Below the pieces are notes generated by a model. It ran no database searches, had not been told where the DNA came from, and saw only the letters and a list, made by a program, of their open reading frames with translations. Positions 8,041 to 17,032 of a stretch of DNA of 37,881 bases are shown one piece after another. The stretch lies in contig JAAUSQ010000012.1 of assembly GCA_012033195.1 (NCBI GenBank), forward strand, positions 1 through 37,881. Reading direction: 5' to 3'. Both the position numbers and the translations under genes were made by a program. The number at the start of each line of letters is the position of its first letter. The first letter of the stretch is position 1. This DNA comes from Chloroflexaceae bacterium. Its GTDB lineage: Bacteria > Chloroflexota > Chloroflexia > Chloroflexales > Chloroflexaceae.

Positions 8041-10075
8041 ATGGGAATTGCAGCCGATATTGCTATTATTCTGGTGGCGGCACTCATCGGGGGCTTAATT
8101 GCGCAACGGCTTGGGCAACCGCTCATTCTGGGGTACATCCTGGCCGGCGTGCTGGTTGGTCCCCACACAGGCGGCGTCACAGTCACCGATATTCACAACA
8201 TTGAACTGCTGGCAGAAATTGGCGTGGCGCTGTTGCTGTTTGCACTGGGGCTTGAGTTTTCGCTGAAAGACTTGCAGCCGGTGCGAAGCATTGCCTTGAT
8301 TGGTACCCCGATCCAGATGGCGCTGACGATTGCGTTCGGCTTCGGCATCGGTCAATTGCTGTTCGGGTGGGACTGGCAGACGGCGCTATGGTTCGGTGCG
8401 CTGCTGTCGCTCTCCAGCACAATGGTCATTCTCAAGACGCTAAGCGCCCAGGGAGTAATAGGCACGCTTGCCAGCCGTGTGATGATTGGCATGCTGATTG
8501 TGCAAGATCTGGCCGTAGTACCGCTGATGATCTTGCTGCCCGCCCTCAACGATATCGAGCAGAGCTTGCCCGTGCTTGGCTGGGCGCTGCTGCGCGCCGT
8601 GCTCTTCTGCCGCTATGATCTTCATCGGCACGCGTGTGATGCCGTGGCTACTGCGGGTCATTGCCGGGTGGCGTTCGCGGGAGTTGTTTCTGGTGGCAGT
8701 GGTGGCGCTCGGTGTGGGCATCGGCTACGGCACCTACCTGTTTGGTCTGTCGTTTGCCTTTGGTGCCTTTGTTGCCGGTATCGTGCTCAGCGAGTCCGAC
8801 TATAGCCATCAGGCGCTCAGCGATGTGATACCGCTGCGCGATGTGTTTGGAATGCTGTTTTTTGTCTCGGTGGGCATGCTGCTCGATCCAGTATTCTTGT
8901 TCAATAATCTGGGGTTGGTCTTAACAGCCGTCGTGGTGGTGGTTATAGGCAAGGCGCTGATCTTTGTGGGTATTACGCGGGCCTTTGGTTATGGCAACAG
9001 TGCGCCGTTTGTGGTGGGGTTGGGGATGTTCCAGGTCGGTGAATTCTCGTTTGTACTGGCCCGCACCGGAGTGAGCACAAACGCAATCTCGAACGATTTG
9101 TATGCGCTGGTGCTGGCGGTTGCCGTGGTAACCATGGTACTAACACCATTTGCCTCGCGTCTCGCCGTGCCGCTATACAATCGCTGGCGCGTGTATCGCC
9201 CCCGCGAAACCCTCAGCACCTTTAATGTAACCAGCGATAGCTTACACGACCATGTGATTGTAGCGGGCTATGGACGAGCCGGACGCGCTGCAACAATGGT
9301 GATGGAGCGGGTCGGATTGTCGTATGTAGTCGTTGAAATCGATCAGCGCACCGTTGATCATGCCCAGGCCAACGGGGTACCCATTGTTTTTGGTGATGCG
9401 ACCAGTGCAGTTGTGCTGGAAGCGGCAGGTGTTCACACGGCACGGCTGCTGCTCGTCAGTGTGCCCGATGCGCTGGATGTGCAGTTGATCGCCAGTCGGG
9501 TACGCGAACTCAATCCCAAACTGCTGATTGTGGCGCGTGCGGCAGGCGTGGAACAGCTCAACGACTTAAAGCGGCTTGGTGTCCACGAGGTGGTACAACC
9601 CGAACTCGAAGCAGGGCTGGAAATGGTGCGGCAGGTGCTGGTCCAGTTCCATATCAGCCCGACCGATATTCAGCGCTTCAGCGACACGGTCCACGAGGAG
9701 CTTTATGCACCGCTGTACGCGGTAGATGGTGATGGCAGCCGCCAGCCGACCCGCACCAACCGCCTGCTGCAACAGTTGCGCCACGCCAGCCATGCGCTCC
9801 GCATCGAGTGGGTGACGCTGCCCGCCGAGAGCAGCCTGGTGGGGCAAACCCTGCGCGATGCAGCCATACGCCAGCATACAGGCGCTTCGGTGGTGGCAAT
9901 TATTCGGCATAACACGGTGGTGCCCAACCCGCCGTCGCACTATCGCCTGAATGCGGGCGACACACTGGCGGTACTCGGCACGGTTGAGCAGGAACAGGCA
10001 TTCCATACGCTGATCCACAATGGCGCAGATGATGTGCAGCAAGTGGCAATCGACGAGGAGGCGCTGCGGTCGTGA
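8041..10075 (+). pseudogene. Kef-type cation:proton antiporter with RCK domain, frameshifted (possibly a sequencing error)
   Basis: CPA2-family antiporter with a regulatory nucleotide-binding domain. The first frame runs from ATG 8041 (AAGGAG 5 bases upstream) with [19 protein letters not shown] and [15 protein letters not shown]. The second frame continues through [24 protein letters not shown] and GMFQVGEFSFVLARTG into an RCK/TrkA-N domain (DHVIVAGYGRAGRAATMV) and a TrkA-C-like end (AGDTLAVLGT). The shift falls near 8605. Removing one T from GTGCTCTTCTGCC gives [13 protein letters not shown] and an uninterrupted protein of about 677 residues. No slippery heptamer is visible, so programmed frameshifting is unlikely. 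Exact ion unknown. The individual ORFs are 8041-8805 and about 8606-10075. Confidence 0.85.
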
Positions 10076-10108
10076 TGGCGCTCTGTGCCCCGCGCCGTGG
10101 GAGCAAGG

Positions 10109-10138
10109 CCCGCAGTGCGGGTGTGCATCAACATGCAC
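10109..10138. terminator. Tandem hairpins between convergent genes
   Basis: CCCGC-AGT-GCGGG (10109-10121) is followed by GTGCAT-CAAC-ATGCAC (10123-10138), which overlaps the last codons of the minus-strand YdcF-type gene. They lie at the meeting point of the antiporter and the polysaccharide locus, but no T-tract follows on either strand, so termination is only a possibility. Confidence 0.3.
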
Positions 10139-10763
10139 GCGGCGCAACACCATAACGCAGCCAGTAGTAGGGCAGCTTGAGATACTCGGCAAGCACGACC
10201 TGCCGTGTGTCCGGTTCGCGCCACCAGTTGCCTGGCCCATAACGCGCAGGTGGCGGCTCATAATAGATGGCAATATCCTGGTCGGCAAGGTGCCGCTGTA
10301 CCACACACAACGCCCGTCGACTGTGGTACCAGTCCGTCACCAGCAAAATACTATCGGTGTTTTGTTCGGCGGCCTGCGCTGCGATTGCCGCGCCATCTTC
10401 CCAGGTGCTGGTTGTTTCAAGCAGCACGATCACATCAGCCGGAATGCCACTCGCGATGGCCTTCTGCCGCGCTGCCCGTGCAAAGTACGATACCTCTTCA
10501 GCGGGCGATACCGCGCCCGTGTGCCAGAAGCGCGGCGCAAACCCCTCGTGATACAGGGTAATGCCGTGCTCGCTGCGCCGGGTTGCGCCGCCCAGTACCA
10601 CAATCGCATCGGCCTTGTGCAGGCGGCTCGGCTGCGCCAGCCAGTGCCCCATTGCAGGCAGCCACGTTTCAGCCGTCAGCAGCGCAACCGCCGCTATCGT
10701 TAGCAGCGGCACCCCCAACCGCAGCAGTCGGCGCAGCCAGCGCTTTTGTAGTCGAATGCTCAA
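10128..10763 (-). CDS. YdcF/SanA/ElyC-type (DUF218) membrane-anchored protein
   Basis: 211 residues with one N-terminal TM helix (about 15-33) and an extracytoplasmic DUF218 domain: KADAIVVLGGATRRSEHGI, LYHEGFAPRFWHTG, a conserved Glu region with TSTWEDGAAI, and LLVTDWYHSRRA. Members act in envelope biogenesis (ElyC in E. coli affects the lipid carrier), but the reaction is not established. The start is TTG at 10763; TTGA overlaps the stop of the upstream aminotransferase, supporting coupled translation. It is the last gene of the polysaccharide locus. Confidence 0.85.
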   Translation of the reverse strand: MSIRLQKRWLRRLLRLGVPLLTIAAVALLTAETWLPAMGHWLAQPSRLHKADAIVVLGGATRRSEHGITLYHEGFAPRFWHTGAVSPAEEVSYFARAARQKAIASGIPADVIVLLETTSTWEDGAAIAAQAAEQNTDSILLVTDWYHSRRALCVVQRHLADQDIAIYYEPPPARYGPGNWWREPDTRQVVLAEYLKLPYYWLRYGVAPRAC

Positions 10764-11966
10764 GCGGCGCTCGTCTCTAGAATAGCGGCCTGAAGATGCT
10801 CACACACATAATCAACCTGCGCTTCGGTCATCACGCCCGAAAAGGGCAGCGCCAGCGACACTGCACCCAGCCGCTCGGTGACGGGAAAATCGCCCGGCTG
10901 ATAGCCGAACATATCGCGGTAGAACGGCTGCAAATGGATCGGCGTGAAGTAGGGGCGGCTCGGAATGCCCACCTCGGCCAGCCGTTGCATCAGGTCGTCG
11001 CGGCTAGCCGGTGGCCGAACACGCACTACATACACAAACCAGCTCATCCGTGTGGTGGAGGGTGCAATATGTGGCCGCTCAATCAGGTCAATCTCGGCGA
11101 GGCGCTCGTTGTACCAATCGGCAACCTGCGCCCGCTTGGTCAGCAGTGCTTCGATGCGCTGGATCTGCACCAGCCCCATAGCGGCGCTCATCTCATCCAG
11201 GCGGTAGTTGTAGCCCAGGCGGGTATGGTTCAGCCATGCATTAAACACATCACGCCCCTGGTTTCGCATGCTCCGGAAGAGCATATCCCAGTCGGTGTGG
11301 TTCGTCAGGATCATGCCTCCCTCACCAGTGGTCATCTGTTTGTTGGGATAAAAAGCAAAGACCGCTGCATCACTCAGCGTGCCCGCACTGCGCCCCTTGT
11401 ATTCGGCTCCAATTGCCTCGCATGCATCTTCAATCACCCCCAGATTGTACGCTCGCGCCACCGCCAGCAGCGGGTCCATATCGGCGGGTTGCCCGAATGC
11501 ATGCACGGGCAGCAGCCCCTTCAGCCGCCCCGATGGAACCGCCTGCCGTCCATCGCGCAGGGCCGGTGGGGAGCCATTGTCCGGCTGCGCTGGTGTATGC
11601 GCCATCTGCCAGGTCTGCGGCGGCGGCGGCGACTAGGGCCGGGTCGATGTTGCCTGTCAGCGGGTCAACATCGACAAAGACCGGAACAGCTCGCTCATAC
11701 AGGATGCAGTTTGCCGAGGCGATGAACGAGAACGGTGTGGTAATCACCATATCGCCCGCCGCGACACCTGCCGCGATGACACAGAGATGCAGGCCACTGG
11801 TGCCCGAATTGACCCCGGCGGCGTGCCGGGTACCAACATAGGCGGCAAAAGCCTCTTCAAATGCGGTGAGCCGGGGGCCAATACTGAGATACGATGTTCT
11901 GACAACCTCGTTTACGGCTTCAATCTCGGCGTGGGTCAGGTCGGGCGAAGACATTGGAATATGCAT
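10760..11966 (-). pseudogene. DegT/DnrJ/EryC1/StrS sugar aminotransferase, frameshifted (possibly a sequencing error)
   Basis: PLP-dependent transaminase that converts a keto-sugar nucleotide to an amino sugar. The N-terminal frame (ATG 11966) has SYLSIGPRLTAFEEAFAAYV, VNSGTSGLHL and TTPFSFIASAN; the C-terminal frame has LLPVHAFGQPADM, VIEDACEAIGAEYKGR and FYPNKQMTTGEGG with the PLP lysine. The break is near 11568. Removing one base of the GGGG run gives QWLPPALRDGRQ and a full-length protein of about 402 residues. It lies next to the PglC-like transferase, so a PglE-like role in making the initiating diamino-sugar is plausible (inference). It is followed by the YdcF gene with overlap. Confidence 0.85.
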
Positions 11967-11978
11967 CAGGCTTCTCTC

Positions 11979-12662
11979 TTATGTTACAAGAACGGTTGCT
12001 AATTCGTCGGGCGTTGTCAGGGTGATATCGGGCGCGTGGGCTGGCGTTGGTGGTACAAGGTGGGCATACTCGCCGCCAACCCGCTGCACCCGGATAGTTG
12101 CCATCCCAATCTGACGCGCCCCTAGAAAGTCTTTGGTCGGGTTATCTGCAATATAGACGGCCTGATCGGGCGCTATGCGAAGCTGTTGCACTACCGCCTG
12201 GAACGGCTGCACACTCGGCTTCCACGCCTGCCGCCCCCATTGGTCGGAGAACACCACCGCCTGAAACGCGTGCCCCAGGCCAAGCGCGGCAAACTTGCGC
12301 TGCTGCACCGCCAGATATCCATCGCTGACTAATCCCAGCCGGCACGTATTGCACAATCGGTCGAGCAGCGCCGGAATTTCCGGGAACGGCTCCAGCAGCG
12401 GCGTATGTTCACGATAGACCTGCACCAGTTGCGGCACCAGTGCGTCAGCATCCAGAGAGTGCAGGTGCAGCCAGCGGTTGAAGGTATCGCCGCGCACCCC
12501 CTGCTGAAAAAGCTGGTGCAACTCGGCGTAGCCCTGCACGGCGGGAATATCCAGATGGACGGCGGCCCACTGTGCCACAGCCCGGAAGCCGCTCAAGACA
12601 TACGCCTGTTCCGGGTAGAGTGTATCGTCAAGATCAAAGATGATTGCGTGCCATCTGCTCAC
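11979..12662 (-). CDS. HAD-superfamily hydrolase
   Basis: 227 residues from GTG 12662 (MSRWHAIIFDLDDTLYPEQ); GAGGAA lies 5 bases upstream. Motif I is FDLDDTL with the nucleophile Asp, motif II is VSDGY, a Lys follows at WKPSVQPF, and motif IV is YIADNPTKDFLGA. A C1-type cap of about 80 residues follows motif I. Probably a small-molecule phosphatase. The substrate is unknown, but overlap with the upstream ATP-grasp gene (29 bases) suggests a paired step. The track's start at 12764 would extend into the ATP-grasp gene and is not supported. Confidence 0.88.
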   Translation of the reverse strand: MSRWHAIIFDLDDTLYPEQAYVLSGFRAVAQWAAVHLDIPAVQGYAELHQLFQQGVRGDTFNRWLHLHSLDADALVPQLVQVYREHTPLLEPFPEIPALLDRLCNTCRLGLVSDGYLAVQQRKFAALGLGHAFQAVVFSDQWGRQAWKPSVQPFQAVVQQLRIAPDQAVYIADNPTKDFLGARQIGMATIRVQRVGGEYAHLVPPTPAHAPDITLTTPDELATVLVT

Positions 12663-13641
12663 GGTGTTCCTCGCTGAGAAAAAACGAATCGTCAAACCGA
12701 GTGATGTGCAGGCCCGTCTGGTAGCTGCCGAGTGGCGGCGCTTCGAACGGGATACCCGCCGCACGTGCTAGCAGCATCGCTGGTGAGTCTACGCCTGCTG
12801 CAATGCCAAGCGGCGAGCCACCGCCGAAGCGGGCGTTAATCTCGGTAAAGCACGGTGTGTCGTCCTTCATAATACATTGTACGGTGATTGGCCCAACGGC
12901 AGGCAGCGCTCGCGCAATCCGTACACACGCTCGTGCAATCGTTGGATCGTACATTGTCACACCCTTAGCCACTTCGCCCCAGCGCACCTCCATGCGCCGC
13001 CGCGACACCACCGCCAGCGGTTCGCTGTCCAGCGTGCAGATGACATCGTTGGTAATTTCGGCTCCCGGCAGATATTCCTGAATAATCGGCTCTGGCACGT
13101 AGTCCAGAAAAAAGTCCAGTTCGCGATCATTCGTAACTTTATAGGTGTGTTTGGCGGCACTACCCGCACGCGGCTTGATAAACAGCGGATAGTCTGGAAA
13201 CGTGTTGCGCTGTTCGGGTAGCCACGAGCGCGGCGTGGGCAGGTCGAGCCGTTCAAAAAACTGATACGTCAGCCACTTGTCGCCCACCAGCGCGGCAGCC
13301 TCCGCCGCGACCACCGCCAGCCGTGCGCCTGTCGCTTCAAGTGCGGCGCGGTGGCGGGCCAGCATTGGAATATCCGGGTCAATCAGCGGAAATATGAGCT
13401 GTACCTGCTCACGTCGGCAGATTTCCAGCAGCGTCGGGATGTAGTTGGGCGACGACAGACGCGGCACCATATACCGTCGGTCGGCAATCTGGAGCGCTGG
13501 CGCAAGCGGGTCAATATCAAGAGCGATGATATGCCCATCGATGCCAAGTGTTTGATAGGCACGGCGAAAGGCTCGCAGCAACTCGACACGCCGCCCGACA
13601 CTGGTAAACAGAACATGCACAGGCTTATTGTTGTGTTCCAA
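12634..13641 (-). CDS. ATP-grasp enzyme (carbamoyl-phosphate-synthase-like)
   Basis: Forms an ATP-driven bond between a carboxylate and a nucleophile. N-terminal Rossmann-like part VHVLFTSVGRRVELLRAF, then VGDKWLTYQFFERLDLPTP, the ATP-grasp core PLFIKPRAGSAAKHTYKV, IIQEYLPGAEIT and the metal-binding CFTEINARFGGGSPLGI. The start is uncertain. TTG 13641 has an ideal GGAGGAA 5 bases upstream and overlaps the PglC stop; GTG 13620 is also possible and has no ribosome binding site; the track's 13686 lies deep in the previous gene. It overlaps the downstream HAD gene. The substrate is unknown; the context suggests modification of a sugar or of the growing glycan. Confidence 0.85.
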   Translation of the reverse strand: MEHNNKPVHVLFTSVGRRVELLRAFRRAYQTLGIDGHIIALDIDPLAPALQIADRRYMVPRLSSPNYIPTLLEICRREQVQLIFPLIDPDIPMLARHRAALEATGARLAVVAAEAAALVGDKWLTYQFFERLDLPTPRSWLPEQRNTFPDYPLFIKPRAGSAAKHTYKVTNDRELDFFLDYVPEPIIQEYLPGAEITNDVICTLDSEPLAVVSRRRMEVRWGEVAKGVTMYDPTIARACVRIARALPAVGPITVQCIMKDDTPCFTEINARFGGGSPLGIAAGVDSPAMLLARAAGIPFEAPPLGSYQTGLHITRFDDSFFLSEEHREQMARNHL

Positions 13642-14233
13642 GAAATTCCTCCATTGTAGCGTGTCCCTGCTGGCTGATACCCTCACGCATAGCCACCTTG
13701 CGGAAAGTCAGCCAGATAATCTGGATATCCAGCCACAGCGACATATGCTCAACATACCAGACATCAAGCGCGAACTTTTCTTCCCAGGTAATAGCATTGC
13801 GCCCGTTGATCTGCGCCCAGCCGGTCACCCCTGGCCGCACATCGTGGCGGCGCATCTGTTCGGGCGTGTAGCGCTCCAGGTAGCGCAGCAGCAGCGGGCG
13901 CGGCCCAACCAGGCTCATCTCGCCGCGCAGCACATTCAACAATTCGGGCAGTTCATCCAGGCTGCTGCTCCGCAGAAACCTGCCAAGTGGTGTGAGGCGC
14001 TGCTCGTCGGGCAGCAGGTTGCCAAACTCGTCGCGTTCGTCGGTCATGGTGCGAAACTTGTACATCGTAAAGGGTTTCCCGTGCATACCGGGTCGCGGCT
14101 GTCGAAACAGGATCGGCGCGCCGAGTTGCCGACGGATCAGCACCGCCAGTATCAGCAGCACCGGCAGCAACACGACCAGCGCAGGGATCACCACCAGCAC
14201 ATCAAGCAGCCGTTTGATAGTGTTGCGATACAT
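13625..14233 (-). CDS. PglC-like phosphoglycosyl transferase (bacterial sugar transferase)
   Basis: Transfers phospho-sugar from a UDP-sugar to undecaprenyl phosphate, the first membrane step of glycan assembly. 202 residues, the size of the minimal monotopic enzymes such as Campylobacter PglC. One N-terminal re-entrant hydrophobic helix (about 10-33), then KFRTMTDERDE, the catalytic pair D93-E94 in SLDELPELLNVL, LVGPRPLL and RPGVTGWAQINGRNAI. GGAAG precedes the ATG at 14233. Conserved spacing makes the family call firm; sugar specificity (N,N'-diacetylbacillosamine in PglC) is inferred from neighbouring dehydratase and aminotransferase genes. Confidence 0.93.
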   Translation of the reverse strand: MYRNTIKRLLDVLVVIPALVVLLPVLLILAVLIRRQLGAPILFRQPRPGMHGKPFTMYKFRTMTDERDEFGNLLPDEQRLTPLGRFLRSSSLDELPELLNVLRGEMSLVGPRPLLLRYLERYTPEQMRRHDVRPGVTGWAQINGRNAITWEEKFALDVWYVEHMSLWLDIQIIWLTFRKVAMREGISQQGHATMEEFLGTQQ

Positions 14234-14300
14234 CTTTCTTCCTTCCCTTCAATCTGGTAAACATCAAAGCGACACACTACAGCAAGATCGCCGCTCCCCA

Positions 14301-15533
14301 TCAGTGCGAGAGGCGGTAGTGGGTCCGGGGTTCGTCGAGCACCGCAGCGGGCACAGGTAGCCCTTTTGTGTGCAGCAGGCGGGCGTACTCGCTGCGTACC
14401 ATCTCAAAGACATTCCGCTCATCGAAGCGCGACAGGGCCAGCCTGCGGCCTTCCTGCCCCATGTGTGCGGCCTGCTGTGGGTGTTGCAAGATCTTCACAA
14501 TCGCCGCCGCCAGTTCGGGCACATCGCCGAGCGGCACCAGAAAGCCGTTGGTGCCGTGCTCAATCGCCTCACGATTGCCCTTAACATTGGTTGCCACCAG
14601 CGGCACCCCCATGGTCGCCCCTTCGATCAGGGTACGCGGCACCCCCTCAAACAGCGACGGCAACACCAGCACATGCATCAGCGCATAGAGTGCGGGCAGT
14701 TCGCTGTTGGGCTTCCAACCCACAAAATGGCAGCGCTCGGCAATGCCGTACTCGTGCGCCGCGTCGGGGTGGACAGCATCGGGCTTGCCCCTATCGGCAG
14801 TGCCAACAATCACAAAATGCACATCGGGCACCTGCTGCAGAATACGCTGCCCTGCCGCCAGAAAATCAAGAAAGCCCTTGCGCCGCGCTGCCAACCGCCC
14901 CACAAAGCCCACTACGGGCGCATCAGTGGGAATGCCAAGCTCGGCACGGAGGTGCTGCCGTGCGGCGGGCATAACGTGCGCCGGGTCGAAGCGGGCAAGT
15001 TCAATGCCGTTGCCAAGATGCTTGATGAGAGCGGGCTTGCAGATACCTTCCCGCAGTGCGGTCTGAATATCTTCGCGGTTCTGCGACAGAATAACATCCG
15101 AGCACTGCGCCGCCACCTTTTCGAGCGTAATATAAAAGTGGCGCTGTGCGGCAGGCATATGCTCGTGAAAGTAGAAGCCGTGCAGCGTGTTGATGACCAC
15201 CGGCACCCGCGCCATACGTGCCGCCAGTTGCCCCAGCAACCCCGGCTTGGGTGTGTGGGTGTGCACAATCGTAAATTGTTCGCGCCGCATCACCCGATAA
15301 AGCAGCAGCAGCGTTTGCAAGTCGGCAAAGGGCGTGATGTTGCGGCTGATGGCTACCGGAATGTGACGGATACCCGCCGCTTCCAGTACCCGCACATCGG
15401 GGCCATGGGCCGAAATGCCCACCACCTCGTACCCGCTCTGCTGAAGGTACTTCATCTGATTGAGGAGTAGGTAGTGCAACGAGCTATCAACAGCGGTGAT
15501 ATGGGCAACTTTTACGGGGGGGGGCGATGTCAT
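14301..15533 (-). CDS. GT4-family glycosyltransferase
   Basis: 410-residue GT-B retaining glycosyltransferase acting on the cytoplasmic side. N-domain: VKVAHITAVDSSLHYLLLNQ and IVHTHTPKPGLLG. C-domain: VVGFVGRLAARRKGFLDFL, the Glu-rich donor loop SLFEGVPRTLIEGATMGVPLVAT (E-x7-E) and NGFLVPLGD. Its ATG overlaps the stop of the ligase gene (ATGA). Lying next to PglC it could add the second sugar, a PglA-like role; this is inferred from position. Confidence 0.9.
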   Translation of the reverse strand: MTSPPPVKVAHITAVDSSLHYLLLNQMKYLQQSGYEVVGISAHGPDVRVLEAAGIRHIPVAISRNITPFADLQTLLLLYRVMRREQFTIVHTHTPKPGLLGQLAARMARVPVVINTLHGFYFHEHMPAAQRHFYITLEKVAAQCSDVILSQNREDIQTALREGICKPALIKHLGNGIELARFDPAHVMPAARQHLRAELGIPTDAPVVGFVGRLAARRKGFLDFLAAGQRILQQVPDVHFVIVGTADRGKPDAVHPDAAHEYGIAERCHFVGWKPNSELPALYALMHVLVLPSLFEGVPRTLIEGATMGVPLVATNVKGNREAIEHGTNGFLVPLGDVPELAAAIVKILQHPQQAAHMGQEGRRLALSRFDERNVFEMVRSEYARLLHTKGLPVPAAVLDEPRTHYRLSH

Positions 15534-17032
15534 GATTGGTGTGCCTCCTTGACGACGGTGACCAGAACGCTGGTTGTCAGGCCCATCAAGAACCAGAACA
15601 GGCTGCGTACCTCGGTAGATTCTGAAAAATAGTTATCAAAGGGATGGACAATGGCGGCAGTCAGCAGCGTTGCGGCAAGCCCCAGCAACAGGTCGGCTCG
15701 ATGGTTGCCACGTAGCCGCCGCGCATGTCGGATACTCTGATACAGCACATATCCGAACAGAGTGAGATACGACACCAGGCCGAGGATGCCGATGTTATAG
15801 GCAATCAGCGGGTAGGCATTCGAGACAAAACCACCCGTCAGCAAGTTGGTCTCGCGGGTGGAAATCAGGCCACGATCCCGTAAATCGCTCCAGCCGATGC
15901 CGTTGCCAATCAATACGCGCTGTGGCTGCTCAATGGTATATTCAGCAAAGGCGACCAGCCCATTAACGCGTGCAAAGGTGCTTTCGTCTTCGAGCAAGAC
16001 TTCCGAGCGCGACGTGAGATAGTCTAGATCAACCAGTCCCACCGTTAGCGCAAACGCACCGATCACCGCCAGCGCGGTTGTCATCCGCAGCAGCGCCCGT
16101 ATATTGGGCAGCGTAAAAAAGCCGACAATTGCCACCAGCGCCAGCGACAGGATCGCATGGCGTGAGTAGGTTGCCAGCATGCCCGTCAGCAGCAGCATCG
16201 CCAGCAGGTACACCCACAGATTGCGTTTGAGTAGTGTTTTACCCGCCATCAGGCAGAACACCACCGCCATTGCCAGCACGCCGCTCAGGGCGGTTGCCGA
16301 TTGGTATAGCCCGAAGCCACGCTGATATTCGCCCGCCAAAATCATCTCATAGCGGAAGTCGGGCACCGAGCGTGCCCCGTATAGGAAGCGGGGAATCTGT
16401 GCTCCGATTACCTGGATACCGGGCAGGTTCTGCATAATCGAGAGAGTTGCATTGATTGCCGCGCCGAACAGCACAATGCCACACAGCAGGCGTTGCTGGT
16501 CGGGGGTGCGTGCCAGCCAGATAGCCGCGCCGAACAGACCGACCGTGCTAAGCACATACCGCGCCACCGCGTACACCACCTGTATCGCGCCGCCGACCGT
16601 GGTTGCCAGTACCATCGAACTGATCAGAATAGCCAGCGTAAAGCCAACCAGACAGATATTGACGAGCCGGAACGATGGCCGCAGGCCCGTCTGTCGATAC
16701 TGCCAGATTGCACCGACCAGTGCCAAGCCGAGCAGCATATCGCCAACATAGAGCGGAATTGACCCGACCGGCAAATACACACGCAGCAGCGGCGCAGTCG
16801 TAAGCACCGCGACTTGCAAGCACAGCGCCACAAAGGGCCGCGCCGCCAGGAGCAGCGCTACCAGACCGCCCACCACCGCGACTGGCAGCAAGCGTACCAG
16901 CAGCGCAATCAGGCCACCACTCGCAATGCTCCAACCCCACGCCGCCGCGAGCAGCAGCGCCAGCACAACAATACCCACCGAGATCAGGATCTGTTCCCAC
17001 TGCAGCAGGAATTGTAATCGTCGCTCACTCAC
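15530..17032 (-). CDS. O-antigen ligase / polymerase-type membrane protein
   Basis: 500 residues with about 12 predicted TM helices, starting ISVGIVVLALLLAAAWGWSI and ending FDNYFSESTEVRSLFWFLMG. The large periplasmic loop (about 330-400, DLDYLTSRSEVLLEDEST to ETNLLTGGFVSNAYPLI) and the segment VLIGNGIGWSDL are typical of Wzy/WaaL-type enzymes. These polymerise lipid-linked repeats or ligate them to an acceptor; sequence alone does not separate the two. Overlaps both neighbours by 4 bases. Confidence 0.88.
   Translation of the reverse strand: MSERRLQFLLQWEQILISVGIVVLALLLAAAWGWSIASGGLIALLVRLLPVAVVGGLVALLLAARPFVALCLQVAVLTTAPLLRVYLPVGSIPLYVGDMLLGLALVGAIWQYRQTGLRPSFRLVNICLVGFTLAILISSMVLATTVGGAIQVVYAVARYVLSTVGLFGAAIWLARTPDQQRLLCGIVLFGAAINATLSIMQNLPGIQVIGAQIPRFLYGARSVPDFRYEMILAGEYQRGFGLYQSATALSGVLAMAVVFCLMAGKTLLKRNLWVYLLAMLLLTGMLATYSRHAILSLALVAIVGFFTLPNIRALLRMTTALAVIGAFALTVGLVDLDYLTSRSEVLLEDESTFARVNGLVAFAEYTIEQPQRVLIGNGIGWSDLRDRGLISTRETNLLTGGFVSNAYPLIAYNIGILGLVSYLTLFGYVLYQSIRHARRLRGNHRADLLLGLAATLLTAAIVHPFDNYFSESTEVRSLFWFLMGLTTSVLVTVVKEAHQS

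Noticed and set aside
8590-8625. Programmed ribosomal frameshift in the antiporter
   Set aside because: No slippery heptamer, no stop codon at the shift point and no downstream stem; a single-base indel is simpler.
10796-11725. 309-residue plus-strand ORF
   Set aside because: Antisense to the frameshifted DegT aminotransferase; sequence is Pro/His/Arg-rich without domain signals.
14370-15470. 366-residue plus-strand ORF
   Set aside because: Antisense shadow of a GT4 glycosyltransferase with strong motifs. Long antisense frames are common here because of codon composition.
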